Positions 46,640 to 57,680 of a stretch of 64,000 nt of DNA are shown here, in pieces (the stretch's first letter is position 1; each line of letters opens with the position of its first letter). The stretch is taken from the NCBI GenBank assembly GCA_948099385.1, contig CANUEZ040000167.1, positions 268,001 to 332,000 on the forward strand, read 5' to 3'. The position numbers and the translations under genes are program-made. Source of the stretch: Fasciola hepatica (taxonomy: Eukaryota > Platyhelminthes > Trematoda > Plagiorchiida > Fasciolidae). The notes beneath the pieces were generated by a model. The model was not told the DNA's origin and made no database searches. It worked only from the letters and a program-made list of their open reading frames with translations.

Positions 46640-46735
46640 TTCGTTGATCGGTTGGATGTTTGGTTGTTTATTTGTTTGTGTTTGTTTGTTTGTGTTTGTT
46701 TGTTTGTTTGTTTTTTTGGTTGGTTGGTTGGTTGA
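46640..46735. repeat. TTTG/TTGG microsatellite, unit 4
   Basis: Long TTTG part, short TTGG part, unlike unit 1 where TTGG dominates. Confidence 0.85.
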
Positions 46736-46947
46736 TTTGAAATGATATAAGGTGGTTTGAGGAAGATTGAATTGGGATGGGGTGGGTTGGGTTGCGTTTG
46801 GTAGAATAGAGTGAAGTTGCGTTGATTGGGATAAAACAGAGTGTATTTGATCTTGTTTAAAATACACCGGTCATGATACGAAACAGAACATAACATGAGA
46901 TACAATATTCAGGTAGAGCTGATCGAGATGCTCATATTCCGTCGTAT

Positions 46948-47169
46948 TTGCGGCCCAAGTTTATTGGCAAAACTATCGTTCAGTCTGCAATTCACGTGCA
47001 GCTATTCACTAGATACAAAGGGACTTACAGGGTTATTGTCCCAAAACCCACCACTACTTGCTTTCTAGACTACTATACACATAATTGTGTTCAGTTTTAC
47101 AATAACGCTGTCGTGTACAGGCACAAAATGTACTTATCGGACACTCGTACGCACCAGGTTCAACAGTAG
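46948..47169 (+). other. Cys/Tyr-rich open frame, unit 4
   Basis: Copy of 11244-11465, open, with Ile and Tyr changes. Confidence 0.3.
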
Positions 47170-47659
47170 TTGTAAATGTGTTTCATTTGACCTCCAATAA
47201 ATTAGCCATTCCTCACAGCGTAGCCGACCGACAGGAGTGATGATCGACAAGTAATATTCGCTTACTCTCAATTTGAATGTAACAAAGAATGGAAATGTGT
47301 TGTGCATGAGGAGGGACAAAATGCGGACGACGATAGATAAAATATGCTTCGACAAATTGTGGCTATTTCGTATATCTACAAACAGTACATCGTGTAGTGG
47401 ATTGTGTTGTGAACACAGTACGCGGTAAGTTCGGGTGTGTGTCGTCCAAGGCACCACAAACTGCTGCATTGTGACAAATCAAGTATAGCTCAGAAAAATA
47501 CAACAATGTGCCGCCAGTCTCAATATTGATTACGATGTAGCACTCAGCATTATTGCAGTAGAATTCAGTGAACTGACTCGTGGAACGACGAACTAGAGAC
47601 TGCAGATTACCCCACATAATCTTGATACAACTGAGGCCCCTTTGAACTATTCGGCTCAC
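47134..47659 (-). other. Possible exon E region, unit 4
   Basis: Copy of 11430-11985. Acceptor-like TTTGTAG and donor-like GTAAGC. Confidence 0.25.
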
Positions 47660-48175
47660 AAAACGACCTAGCTTTCTCCTAGAAGGCAGTCAGTGAAGCC
47701 TTTTGGAGGCTATGGACAAACGTTGCAGCGCGAATGCGATTTCTGTGAAGGGCACAAAATCGGTTTTTTGGGAATCTTTGAAATGATTTCATATATTGAA
47801 GTAATGATCATGCAATTTCGAGTGGTATCCCAGAAACCTGATGCACAAACATTTATGTGGTATGAAGAATATGGCCCGAAACAGCAGTTGTGCAAGAATC
47901 ATATTTAGAAAACGTGGAGACGAAATCGGCTCCAACCCATTTGATTTCTCAAAGTTCTTTCACAGCTCACGTAGTTTCATGCAATTTTTGGGATACACAC
48001 ACACACGCACTTTGGAAAAATACCTACAGTATTCCGACAAGTGATATCAAATCACGAAACACAAAATCTCCATCTAATTGCATGCACACAAGTCAAACGT
48101 GAGGTATGCATAGTCCCACTCATCGTGTCCACGAAATGATACGTATTTATGTGGTTATTAAATACACTGACTCAC

Positions 48176-48424
48176 GTTTCGGCATGATCTCCACTGTTCG
48201 ACTGAGGACGAGCGAATTGGCATTCATCAGATTCACATTGTATATTCCACATTGGGATACACTCTGTTTCCAAATGCCAGTCCGATTATCAATCGAGATT
48301 TGTGCAATGTTTGTTTCCGGTTTTCCCTTTGCCATGATAGAAATAGTGTACCGGTCGATCGATTTCCTCGGAATGGTCCATTCGATCGTGATCTGTCCCA
48401 AATTCACTGTCGCAGTGAACACAA
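48176..48424 (-). CDS. Exon B1: fibronectin type III domain
   Basis: A 249-base exon (83 codons) on the minus strand. The acceptor is ccccgatatcag, the donor GTGAGT directly after ATGCCGAAAC; phase 1 at both ends. The FN3 pattern is clear: QITIEWTIP (B-strand Trp, Pro three on), IDRYTISIMAKG (C-strand Tyr), then SQCGIYNVNLMN (F-strand with Cys-Gly-x-Tyr) and VLSRTVEIMP as G-strand. Length is close to a complete FN3 domain. Two further copies lie at 56055 and 62025. The domain suggests an extracellular or surface protein; the protein itself is not identified. Confidence 0.75.
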
Positions 48425-48429
48425 CTGAT

Positions 48430-49690
48430 ATCGGGGTTGGTCAGTGGGGATATTATTGTAGCATATGGTTGAGTGAGAATAAGAGCAGTAGAATGTTCCA
48501 GTGACACAGACAAATCAAATGAATGCACCTCATTTTCATTTGTATCAGTGAAGATCAGCGTAGACGTATGAGCACATAAGCTTTTCTCATTCATTTTTAT
48601 CAATCACACAACAAATGAGAATAGTTCCAGAACAGAGTGCCACGCACAATCAAATTGTACTGTAATGGAGTAAGATCGGTGACTGTAGGATGTCCGAACT
48701 GCATGATGATGAGCGATTGACCATTCATTGACTGTTCACTTGGGATAGATATGAGTCGATCATTTCCCAGTCACAACTTAATCGTAACGGATCATCACAT
48801 TCTCAGAATGCTTCATGTCGAGACATTTCGAAAAGCGAATTGTGTGGTTGATTTCCACTTATCACCTGTTTGTTTGGCTGACTGTCCCTCTGGACTGCGC
48901 TTTACGCGCGCAAACCTCAGTCTATCCGACCAACTTCACTCGGAAACAGCAGACTGGAGTTTCGCTCTTGTCGGAGCTCATCAGTGGTGCATATCCGCCG
49001 CCAAACCCGCACTACTCACCAGTTTTTGCGTGATATATATAATGTAATTTTTTGCGTCAGTTATTATACGCCATTTGTGTGTGATTACTGGACGCAGATT
49101 ACCGACCGTTAAACATTTTCTCACGAAATCCCGATTTTCCAATTGATTTACAACCAATGATCGACTTTTTTTCACATATCATAAAATCTCCTTTCGACAA
49201 ATTGTTCGAACAACTCCGTTTCCACATTTGCATTGTCAAACTACACATTGTGTTCATGTTTGTAGTGTTAGTGTGCATCCATAATACTGTGCACTACTTG
49301 TGGAATAGGTGTCGTCCGGATTGTCCCTTTGAGAGTGCTTATTTGTAGCTGGATGTAGAAACTCTCCCACAACCATTACACCTTCCCAACAGAACCCAGA
49401 ATACTGAGCAGCCTAAAAATTCACGTTATTCTCATTTCGGTGTGCTTTGCAAGTTAGGCGATCATTCAAGTAATTGCATCGAATGAGAAAACAGATTCTC
49501 GGGATGCGCAAGTTCCGTTGTGTTATATTCCGATGTTGCCTATCCTCTTATTCATACAAATCCCTTTCCACACACACATCTCACATCCCCACTGACCAAC
49601 AGGCCAACCAAAACACATTCATCGTAACAATCGAATGAATTTTTCACACCTCATTCGGACTCACACACACGCACAAACACGCATGCGGAC
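48430..49690. other. Intron-like region between exons B1 and A1
   Basis: 48430-48850 is duplicated at 56310-56740 and 62280-62710, so it moved with exon B. 49060-49320 is related, at lower identity, to 59820-60050, so the introns next to A exons are old duplicates too. Short frames here (for example 48289-48603 minus, overlapping exon B1) are not supported as exons: no consistent donor. Confidence 0.5.
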
Positions 49691-49691
49691 G

Positions 49692-49692
<1 letters not shown>

Positions 49693-49752
<60 letters not shown>
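49693..49752. repeat. (AC)30 microsatellite
   Basis: Perfect AC run of 60 bases, (GT)30 on the gene strand, starting 16 bases after the donor of exon A1. Confidence 0.95.
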
Positions 49753-49754
<2 letters not shown>

Positions 49755-49768
49755 AATCACGCACTTAC

Positions 49769-50047
49769 TCTTCCCAAACCACACTTTCACCGGATTTGAT
49801 GGTGCCACAGAATTCTCCAATTGAGGCAATGATACGATCAGCGAGCACGGCATACAAGCCAGATCATCACGTTGGATGTTCACTTGACGATTATTCTTAT
49901 CATCGGATTCATATTCAAAAACCGACACGTCCAATTTCGACAATTGAATGAGGAAGCGAGAACCCAAACATTCATCGTTCCCATTCATATCCACCTTCAA
50001 AACTTCTCCGTTCGGATCCACTTCGTGATTGACTCTGATCTTCTTAT
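49769..50047 (-). CDS. Exon A1: FN3-like domain, divergent type
   Basis: A 279-base exon (93 codons). The acceptor is cgtttctacacag, the donor GTAAGT after GGGAAGA; phase 1 at both ends. The peptide starts DKKIRVNHEVDPNG, has NDECLGSRFLIQLSKLD, then DLACMPCSLIVSLPQLEN and ends VKVWFGK. It shares with exon A2 the N-D-x-C, C-x-x-C-x-L-x-V-S and W-[FL]-G-[KQ]-S landmarks. It lacks the FN3 B-strand Trp; I infer an FN3-like fold from size, phase and its alternation with B exons. The extra Cys suggest a disulphide. Confidence 0.65.
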
Positions 50048-50592
50048 CTGTGTAGAAACGGGAGATGCGTGAGCGGATTAAACTTCATTGCAAACAAGTC
50101 AAGTTGACCGTATTCTGTATCAGTGTGTCTCGAACGATAATCATGAATTTCATCTTTCACTGCGTGGATCACATGAGCAATTTGATTGGCATGCATCGAA
50201 ATATGATATCAATTTACGTGTATGCTAGTATACAGACGCCCATATGGATGTGTAGAATGATGACGATGGAGTTAAATAATCAGACGAAGCAAAGATGTGT
50301 GAGTGATTTGATAAACGAAAGAAACCACGAAGAAGATTGAGATACTCAAACAAGAAGGTGACGTTGATGAAAGGGGGCCGTCGAAGCAAATGAAAATCGA
50401 CATGGAGAAGATTGCAAACACAATGGCGCACAGAATGACGAGGAATAGGTTTACACGGAAAAGTAGAATGGGGATCATCAAGTGGAATACCTCAAAAATG
50501 ATGATGATTATGGTGACGATTATGACTTGGATGAATCCGATGATGTTGATGATGATTATGATGATGACTCGGAAAATGGCGATGTTGATGAT
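50048..50592. other. Region upstream of exon A1 with GAT-rich repeat
   Basis: 50480-50592 is a degenerate GAT/ATG trinucleotide repeat. It creates an Asp-rich plus-strand frame (50482-50775) and Met/Ile-rich frames in other phases, which I take to be artefacts of the repeat. No exon recognised. Confidence 0.5.
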
Positions 50593-51010
50593 TGTACGTT
50601 CCACGTATTATTCCGTTATTTTACACTACTTCCTATTGAGCGTAGGCAAACGGTGTTTCTCTCATCCATTTTGTATGCTGCGTCTGGGTTCTACTTCAGT
50701 GTTCAGCCCTTCCTAACTGATCAAATTTGGTACAATTTAGACAGTGGGCTTCTTGCGTTCACGGATAATTTTTAAGTGTTTTCTGTACCTTTCCCGCTTT
50801 CCCTTTTTGAACTTATGTGTTTATTTCCCAGTTTATCGGGAGTGCCTTCTGTTTAAATCATGCATATTCTATATCGCGCATTTTGCACGTGACCGCTCAG
50901 CACCATTACTGTCGATACAATTGAAGAATTTCAGTTGTATGTTTCGTTTATTTTACTTGCTGACGTTCATAATTTATAGAACCGTGTTCAATAACACTCA
51001 CGTCTATTGA
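50593..51010 (+). repeat. Possible 5' LTR of the BEL/Pao element
   Basis: Starts TGTACGTTCC right after the GAT repeat and lies ahead of the BEL gag. The end is uncertain (near aataacactca). No second LTR exists in the window to check against. Confidence 0.3.
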
Positions 51011-51291
51011 CAGTGCGTCTACTAGACGGATGGGAAACGAAGTTAAGCTGACTCGAGCGAAAGAAACCTAGAAAGGCTGAGAGGCGGCTAGGAATACAAC
51101 ACGAAGTATGCGGGAATCGAAAGGGATTTATAAAAGCGGTCGAATTTCTTCTACAGAGTAAACTGGAAAAATGCCGACTTGTCGAAATGGAAGAATCAAT
51201 GACTTCTTAATCAGTTCCGGATCTGGAACGGTATTCAAGAGATGCAAACAATTCCGAAGAAATCATCCAATTCACCCGGGAGCGGATACGA

Positions 51292-52233
51292 ATGTTGGAA
51301 AAAGAAGTCGCTGAGAAAGCTTCAATAACGGATGACATCAAAGCCGTGGATGTAACCCATACTGGATATAAAAATTCCGGTGAGTCATCAGTGGCCGAAG
51401 ATTTTCGGTCGCTGAGTCTCAGTAAAACTGGAATTAAGCCTTCTGTCAGTCGTTTTGACCTCCCAGTAGGCAAAGGTTCAGGTCCTAATCACCATTGTCA
51501 GTCATTTCCAATGCTACAACTCTTACTACCCCAGCGCGAGATGGTATATTTTGATGGTAACCCCTTAAGGTACTGGTTGTTCACAAGACGTTCCCAAAAA
51601 GCCATCGTCGGGAGGGTTTTGGATGACGAAAGCCGACTGTCGTACCTAATTTATCACTGTCCGGGAGAAGCGAGGAATGCCATCGATAGCTGTGCCATCT
51701 TGGAACCAGACGAAGGATATAAAGAGGCCCTGTGTATATTAAGAACACGATTGGTGCAGCCCCATGTGATCCCTAGGGCATTTATAGACGACTCAGTGGA
51801 CGGCCTGGTCACCAAATCGACCGACTCCGCCACTTTATTGAAGTTGGCCGGACAAATGAACGATCGTCACAATACGCTGCGTCAGTTGAACTATTTGTCC
51901 TACCTGAATGCTTCGAGAACAGTAGATGCTATTGTAAGACGCTTACCCCAACGTTTGCAGTTTCGTTGGTCTGAAATCGCCTCATCTATTATGCGCCAAG
52001 GTCGAGAGGCAACCTTTATGGATTTTATCATACTTGTGGACGAAAGAGCCGACGTTCTAATGGTACATCAGTTCTACTCTTCTAGCCCATCCGCTATTCA
52101 GAGTCGCATACAAGGTGATCGTGGAACTCCCTTCAAGATCTCGACGCACTACACTCAAGCCGCAACTGATCCTCAGAATTCTAGACCTTATCAGTCGCAT
52201 CGGCGGTGCTTCCATTATGAAGAAACATATTAA
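51292..52233 (+). pseudogene. BEL/Pao gag
   Basis: A 313-residue frame. Residues 75-110 contain LLLPQREMVYFDGNPLRYW and FTRRSQ, the start of the DUF1759-type gag domain ('L.LP.F.GDPL.YW.F...F'). SRLSYLIYHCPGEARNAI follows ('+L.YL....G.A...I'), then YKEALCILRTRLVQPHVI and LRQLNYLSYLNAS. Coding potential extends upstream through a stop (KAVEFLLQSKLEKC), so the original protein began near 51120. It would form the particle shell. Confidence 0.85.
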
Positions 52234-52248
52234 ACCGATCAGTGTGGG

Positions 52249-52503
52249 ATGTTCATAGCACTAGATTTCACAGAGAATTTAGCCTTCGTCAGCCGACACC
52301 GACTGTGCCGTTTGTATCTAAAGCCAAATCACGAAACGGAAGTTTGCAGATCCCATAGGTCATGTGGTGTAACTAAATGTCCTTTGTGTCACAACCGTTT
52401 GCTTCACCCTTACTATGTGACCGAACCATCTTCGGCTAAGCCAAGTCCAGAGGCCGTTCTAGCTGCCTCACTACGTCTATTAAAGAGCAAACTGTTTCGT
52501 TGA
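52249..52503 (+). pseudogene. BEL/Pao zinc-knuckle region
   Basis: CRLYLKPNHETEVCRSHRSCG and CPLCHNRLLHP give the Cys-x-x-x...His...Cys and C-x-x-C-H-x5-H spacing typical of the BEL gag end. It is out of frame with the preceding gag. Confidence 0.65.
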
Positions 52504-52739
52504 GGGTGCTTCCAGTAAGAGTATCGAGGCTGTTTGGATCAGTTACCACCTACGCGTTTATCGACTGCGGATCGGACTCTACACTAATCGACAAATACCT
52601 AGTCGAACGGTTAGACTTGATAGGTCAATCAGCGGTTCTATCAGTTACAACGGTGTTTCAAACAGCGGAAATAGGCTTTGAAGTGGTCGGGTTTCAGTTG
52701 AGTGGATTAGACGGACAAGAAAACCTGGAAGTAAAATGA
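52500..52739 (+). pseudogene. BEL/Pao aspartic protease
   Basis: LPVRVSRLFGSVTTYAFIDCGSD matches the family start ('LPV.V.G..G...T.AFLD.GSD'), with Asp-Cys-Gly-Ser-Asp in place of the usual Asp-x-Gly-Ser. SVTTVFQTAEIGFEVVGFQL follows. About the length of the core domain; ends in a stop. Confidence 0.75.
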
Positions 52740-53154
52740 GCTTAGTCCATCCCAAACCTTCCTCAGGTGAGGCGATTCGTTCCGGCCGTAAACATAGCCG
52801 CGTGTTGGAAACATCTACATAACGTTCAGCTTCCCATCAGCACGACGAGACAGCACCTTGACGTGGTATGACGGTTTGCACGCCTCTATGACCCAAAGAG
52901 CTATACAGGATGGCTTCTTTAAGCTGAAGATGCAATCATGCCTGACAGGTCAATGGGTAGAGGTCAGACAAAGTTCAGTCTCGTGGTCTTCCGGGTTGGG
53001 GGTTGATTTGAGCTGGCAACTCAATCGGCAAAATCAGTAGAAGAATAATTGATCCAAGCAGATGGGCTTCCACTAAGCCAACCCGCTGCCTTGCGGATAG
53101 GTTCTTGTTAGAACTAAAGGCTTTTGACGAGGACTCCAATCGTTCTCCTGCTTT

Positions 53155-54119
53155 GTGGCTGGACACCCTAGCAGTACTCGTCCAACATCTCTCATGAACT
53201 GCACGAATACAAAGAATTCCATACTGCTTTGGTCGTCGCGCAGGATAATCAGGACGGCGCTGCCCATCGCATCGAGCGGGGTGGGTAGTGATAAGTGGGC
53301 TACTGCTCAGAGTTCCCTCTCTTTTATTCAACCTTTGTCTTCTGTCCTCAACCACCTCTCTTTGCACCCTCTATCCACCCATAATGTTCCCATTGATAAC
53401 ACTGTCGATACTTGCAACGATTCACTGTCAAGTAGTGTCGGGAATAATCCTCTGTCTGGTAACTCACATTTCCTCAAGCCTCGTCAGCCTCTGAATCTCG
53501 GCTCCTTCAACGTGCGTACACTCATGCAGGCTGGTCAGCAGGCGTGCCTGGCCCTCACATTAGATTCTCTGAAGATTGGTGTCTGCTGCTTAAGTGAAAT
53601 GCGTATCCAGGATTCGAGCAGTGTAATTCAACTAACTGCTCCTGGTATTTCATCGAGGTATTTCCTGCGCACCTCAGGAGACGAAGTAGCTAGAGCTGTA
53701 GGTCAACGTGGTGTAGGAATTGTCTTGACTGATAAAGCTGAGGCTGCCCTTTTAGACTGGATTCCTGTCAACAGTCGTTTATGTGCTGTGAGACTCCAAG
53801 TGTCAGTTGGCGTTCGAAAGGCTAGTTGTGTTAAGCGCAATTTGTTTGTGATCTCGGCGTATCCCCAAAGCACTGCAGCTCAGACTTGCAGAAAGATGAG
53901 TTCTACGATGCCCTCGCCACCCTCGTTCACAGCAGTAAAGGTTCTGACATTGTAGTGCTAGATGGTGACTTCCGTGCACAAGTTGGCAAAATTAGTGTGT
54001 CAGACACCTGTTTAGGTGGGCGTTGTGCTTTACCTGCTGAGCGTACAGATAACGGGGATAGGCTTCTCCAGTTTTGTGCAGACAGTCGATTGTTCTTGTC
54101 TAACTATTCCGAACTGTAG
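53155..54119 (+). pseudogene. RTE apurinic-type endonuclease
   Basis: Starts inside the 5' region; homology begins near residue 115 with LNLGSFNVRTLMQAGQQA (Asn of 'FNVRTL'), then CCLSEMRIQD (catalytic Glu), QRGVGIVLTDKAEAALLDW and NLFVISAYPQS (Tyr of 'VYAP'). A one-base frameshift near 53885 leads to DEFYDALATLV and IVVLDGDFRAQVG; the usual Asn of 'GDFNAQ' is Arg, so a catalytic residue is lost. RTDNGDRLLQFCADSRLFL completes the domain, with a stop at 54117. Confidence 0.85.
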
Positions 54120-54310
54120 ATCTTAATGGTCCACGTACGTACAGTCGGACCATGCAATAGTTCCAATGCCATTATCTCCACAACTCTATGGTCCTCGTCG
54201 CAAACCGCAAACCCCGTTAGCCGTGCAATGTATGTGTGATCCATGAGTACTCACCCGTTATGAGAGTAGGTTAGCACATGAGCTAGGATCTATGACGAAC
54301 AGTAATGTAG

Positions 54311-55006
54311 ATGAGCATTGGGCTCATATCAAACAGGCGATGCATGTGCCAGCTGGTTTTGCCTGTGGTCGTATATCCGATGTCCTGGATTTCTCTTGAT
54401 TCGTTGAGTATAATGGAGCAAAAGTGTCAACTCCCTAATTATAGGGAGATTACAAGGATACGAAGACATCTACAGAAGCAATTTACGAAAAGCCTCAAGA
54501 ATGATCTCAAAAATTGGTGGGTCGAGGTAGCCGAAGGAATGGAGATAGCAGCTGCTTCAGGTAACAGTCAAAGACTGTTCAAACTTATTGGTGAAACCGG
54601 TGGACGTTGCGCTCAGGTCAGTGATACGATTTGTGATAGAAATGGAGAGCCCATCCATGGCAAAGAGCAAAGGCTGGACCGTTGGGCCGAATATTTCAAG
54701 GAGCAATTTAGTAGGCTGCGCGCTAGTGTAGTTACTCTTGCGTCTACAACTGCAACTCCTTGGGTGGTATCATTTGAGCCCCCATCGGAAGTGGAAATGG
54801 AGTCGAGCATTCCATTACTGAAGCATGGAAAAGCGGCCGGTCCTGACGAACTTCACCCAGTTCTTTACAATATGGATGGAAATGTTTTGCTAAAATCACT
54901 TGTCACTTTTCTCTGTGACATTTGGAACGAGGAGCATATTCCGTTGTTATGTACCGAGTCACTGATTGTTCCAATCTTCAAGAAGGGAATAAGTATTGTG
55001 TACTAA
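54311..55006 (+). pseudogene. RTE reverse transcriptase, N-terminal region
   Basis: The frame contains LKNWWVEVAEGMEIAAASGN, RLFKLIGETGG, RLDRWAEYFKEQFS and then the first RT block LLKHGKAAGPDELHPVLY, and ESLIVPIFKKG. The motifs with the catalytic Asp residues are gone with the internal deletion. Confidence 0.85.
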
Positions 55007-55529
55007 TTTGGAGAACGTTTTGTCACAACGTATCCAAATTAGTAGACTTCGATGGTTGGGGCACGTAATACGTAAGGCAAACACACGTCTACCATACCGT
55101 GTCCTATTCTCCATTCCTCCTCAGGAATGGAAGAAACCACTTGGAGGTCAACAGCTGACGTGGTAATGATGAATGGGAAAATGTACGGCGGACTTAGGAA
55201 AAGTAGGTGCCTTACGCCTTCGTGGATAGGGTCCAAAAGATCCGCTGAAGACACTGAATGATATGGCAGTGAACGGTGAACAGTGGCGATCGTGTTGTCA
55301 ATATCTGTCGAATCAGAATGATTGATCATTGTGCGTTTGTACAGTTAGACTGTGTAATCCGCTTGTTGGCTGTTAGGGCGTTGTTTCCTTTTCCTATCCC
55401 TATAGGTCCACTCCCTATACATCTTAAACATTCCCGCTTTCTAATTCAAAATGCAGCATAGTGAGAAAGGCAGTGGTCAGTGCAGCTTGCCCAATTGTTT
55501 AAGGCAATGTGATGATGAGGATGAAGAAA

Positions 55530-55790
55530 TATATACAAACTTATATACATAAGTAAAATTATTCAAGTGCGTAAGTAAATACTTTCCTACGAACCGACAA
55601 AATTGCAATGTGCACGCATAGATTTATGCATGAATACAATGGTACACATATATACAAACACACATGCATAAAAACCTACATACATATATACATACATCCA
55701 CACACGGGTACATACAAACACACTCATATATAAGAAACTGTAGATACATACATACGATCATACTTAAATACATTCACACGTATTTACATG
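55530..55790. repeat. TACATA/CACA-rich simple sequence
   Basis: Irregular TACATA, TATACA and CACACA repeats following the LINE tail; probably grown from it. Confidence 0.75.
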
Positions 55791-56054
55791 AACTGGAACA
55801 TCCATACCACAGACGGCTGATTCGTTCATCTTGTTTGCATTCCCGCACAAATAATCCGTCGTGAAATCAACTAGTTCGATTAGTACTTTCCCCGATTAGA
55901 GATTTCTCGTTGCATCGTAATCAAACGAAATCACGAAACAAAAAATCCCCATCTAATTGCATGCACACAAGTCAAACGTGAGGTATGCATAGTTCCACTC
56001 ATCGTGTCCATGAAATGAAACGTATTTATGTGGTTATTAAATACACTGACTCAC
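55791..56054. other. Junction between LINE tail and duplicated B-exon block
   Basis: From about 55926 (aaatcacgaaac) the sequence is shared with 48045 and 61893, the start of the duplicated block. Before that it is unique here. No gene seen. Confidence 0.5.
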
Positions 56055-56303
56055 GTTTCGGCATGATCTCCACTGTTCGACTGAGGACGAGCGAATTGGC
56101 ATTCATCAGATTCACATTATATATCCCACATTGGGATACATTCTGTTTCCAAATGCCAGTCCGATTATCAATCGAGATTTGTGCAATGTTCGTTTCCGGT
56201 TTTCCCTTTGCCATGATAGAAATAGTGTACCCGTCGATCGATTTCCTCGGTATTGTCCATTCGATCGTGATCTGTCCCAAATTCACTGTCGCAGTGAACA
56301 CAA
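56055..56303 (-). CDS. Exon B2: fibronectin type III domain
   Basis: 249 bases, open, acceptor ccccgatgtcag, donor GTGAGT, phase 1-1. It differs from B1 by Gly for Arg next to Y-T-I-S and Asn for Ser before V-S-Q-C-G. All FN3 landmark residues kept. Confidence 0.75.
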
Positions 56304-56950
56304 CTGACATCGGGGTTGGTCAGGTGGGATAGTATTGCAGCATATGGTTGAGTGAGAATAAGAGCAGTAGAATGTTCCAGTGACACAGACAAATCAAATG
56401 AATGCAACTCATTTTCATTTGTATCAGTGAAGATCAGCGTAGACGTATGAGCACATAAGCTTTTCTCATTCATTTTTATCAATCACACAACAAATGAGAA
56501 TAGTTCCAGAACAGAGTGCCACGCACAATCAAATTGTACTGTAATGGAGTAAGATCGGTGACTGTAAGATGTCCGAACTGCATGATGATGAGCGATTGAC
56601 CATTCATTGACTGTTCACTTGGGATAGATATGAGTCGATTATTTCCCAGTCACAACTAAATCGTAGCAGATCATCACATTCTCAGAATGCTTCATGTGGA
56701 AAAAGTTTGAAAAGCAATTGGTGAGGTTGATTCGGGTGGGCCTTTCGAAATCGGTCGTGCTCTGTTGTTCGGAAATCAAATCACACCATTTTCTGTGGAT
56801 TTCTATAGCAATACTCGTTGAGGTAATAATGTGTATGTGACCATTGCTTGCGTACGCGTGCACGTTTATGAAATATTTGCGTATTTTTGCGCATACAAAC
56901 TATTTTGTGAATTATGGTGGTAAAGTTCGGAATACGTTGAAACGGAATGT
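56304..56950. other. Intron-like region upstream of exon B2
   Basis: Shared almost base for base with 62274-62920. No exon recognised; short frames lack splice support. Confidence 0.45.
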
Positions 56951-57392
56951 CAATGAAACGAGATGGGTTAGAGAGGAGACCCAGTGCTGACTGGCAAGTT
57001 GGTCTCCGACTATGCAGTGCTAGGAAATCTCAGATTCCCGTGATCCTAACGAGCAATATCCGTTCTTTACTGGGAAAATGGAAGAGATGTGAGCAATCAT
57101 ACAGAAGAAGGAGTATAGAAATGTAGAAATCATCATGTTACAAGAATCCTGGTTCCACAAATATATACTCGATGGAATTATAGAACTGGATGATTTTAAT
57201 TCGTACCTAGCTGATCGCATCACTGATGCTCACAGTCGTGGAGGAGATGTCGTCAGTTGTGTTAAAAACCATCGGAGCAATTCAACAAATCTGCTCTTTA
57301 CGTAATCAACTGAGAAGTTTGGCTGTCACATCATAGATTGTAAGTTAGATTTTCTGTGTGGATTCTGCTCGATACTCATCGCAGATATCTAC

Positions 57393-57680
57393 TTGGCACC
57401 TAGTACGTCACCCTGGAAGTTTAAAATATTTTCCAATCTTTCTACCTCAGTAATTGCACAATTGGGTGAATTGCTTTGCATATTTGTCGGTGAATTTACC
57501 GAACAGGAATTTGCTATTTTCACGTCCCTAAGCTTAGTGAATTGTGCACGTCTTCCCATTAGGTTTGACACAAAACTGGACTTGGTTTTCACAAACAGAC
57601 CACAATTGTTCAATGTTCAAACACATGCACCCCTGAGTAGCTCTGATCACTGTATCATGGACATATATCCGACAGTATAA
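57393..57680 (+). pseudogene. CR1 endonuclease C-terminal fragment
   Basis: A 95-residue open frame ending with DHCIMDIYPTV, the final Ser-Asp-His block of the endonuclease. The gdfN block is replaced by a diverged CIFVGEFTEQ sequence. An almost identical frame is at 63363-63650. Confidence 0.8.

Larger units (their letters stand above)
32743..47903. repeat. Tandem segmental repeat, unit 4
   Basis: Longest unit because of the inverted duplication. It ends near 47903, where the sequence common to the units (tgcaagaatcata) switches to the sequence also seen from 61751 (tttagaaaacgtgg). Confidence 0.9.
51120..52860 (+). mobile_element. BEL/Pao retrotransposon, truncated after protease
   Basis: Holds gag, zinc knuckle and protease in family order, then a tail with IPNLPQV and HNVQLPIS (the 'W.HL+.V.LP' part following protease), and stops at about 52857 where RTE LINE sequence begins. 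No RT, RNase H or integrase of this copy is present. Gag already contains an upstream stop near 51208, and frames shift between gag, knuckle and protease. Confidence 0.85.
52860..55540 (+). mobile_element. RTE-type LINE, internally deleted
   Basis: 5' non-coding part 52860-53480, endonuclease 53480-54119, RT N-terminal region 54311-55006, then a jump into the C-terminal part (RLRWLGHVIRKAN, LPYRVLFSIPPQEWKK, GGQQLTW, and GPKDPLKTLNDMAVNGEQWR ending at 55326), then a 3' UTR ending in a GATGATGAGGATGAAG tail. Deletion of the RT palm is visible as the switch from IFKKG to the C-terminal block near 55000. Confidence 0.85.

Noticed and set aside
48289..48603. A 104-residue minus-strand frame as an exon before B1
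   Set aside because: It overlaps exon B1 in another frame, and no donor is shared by the three copies of the region.
49644..49768. Extension of exon A1 into a Val-Cys repeat tail
   Set aside because: It is a translation of the (GT)n intron repeat beyond a perfect GTAAGT donor.
50482..50775. Asp-rich acidic protein on the plus strand
   Set aside because: Produced by the GAT-type trinucleotide repeat; no homology pattern or splice support.
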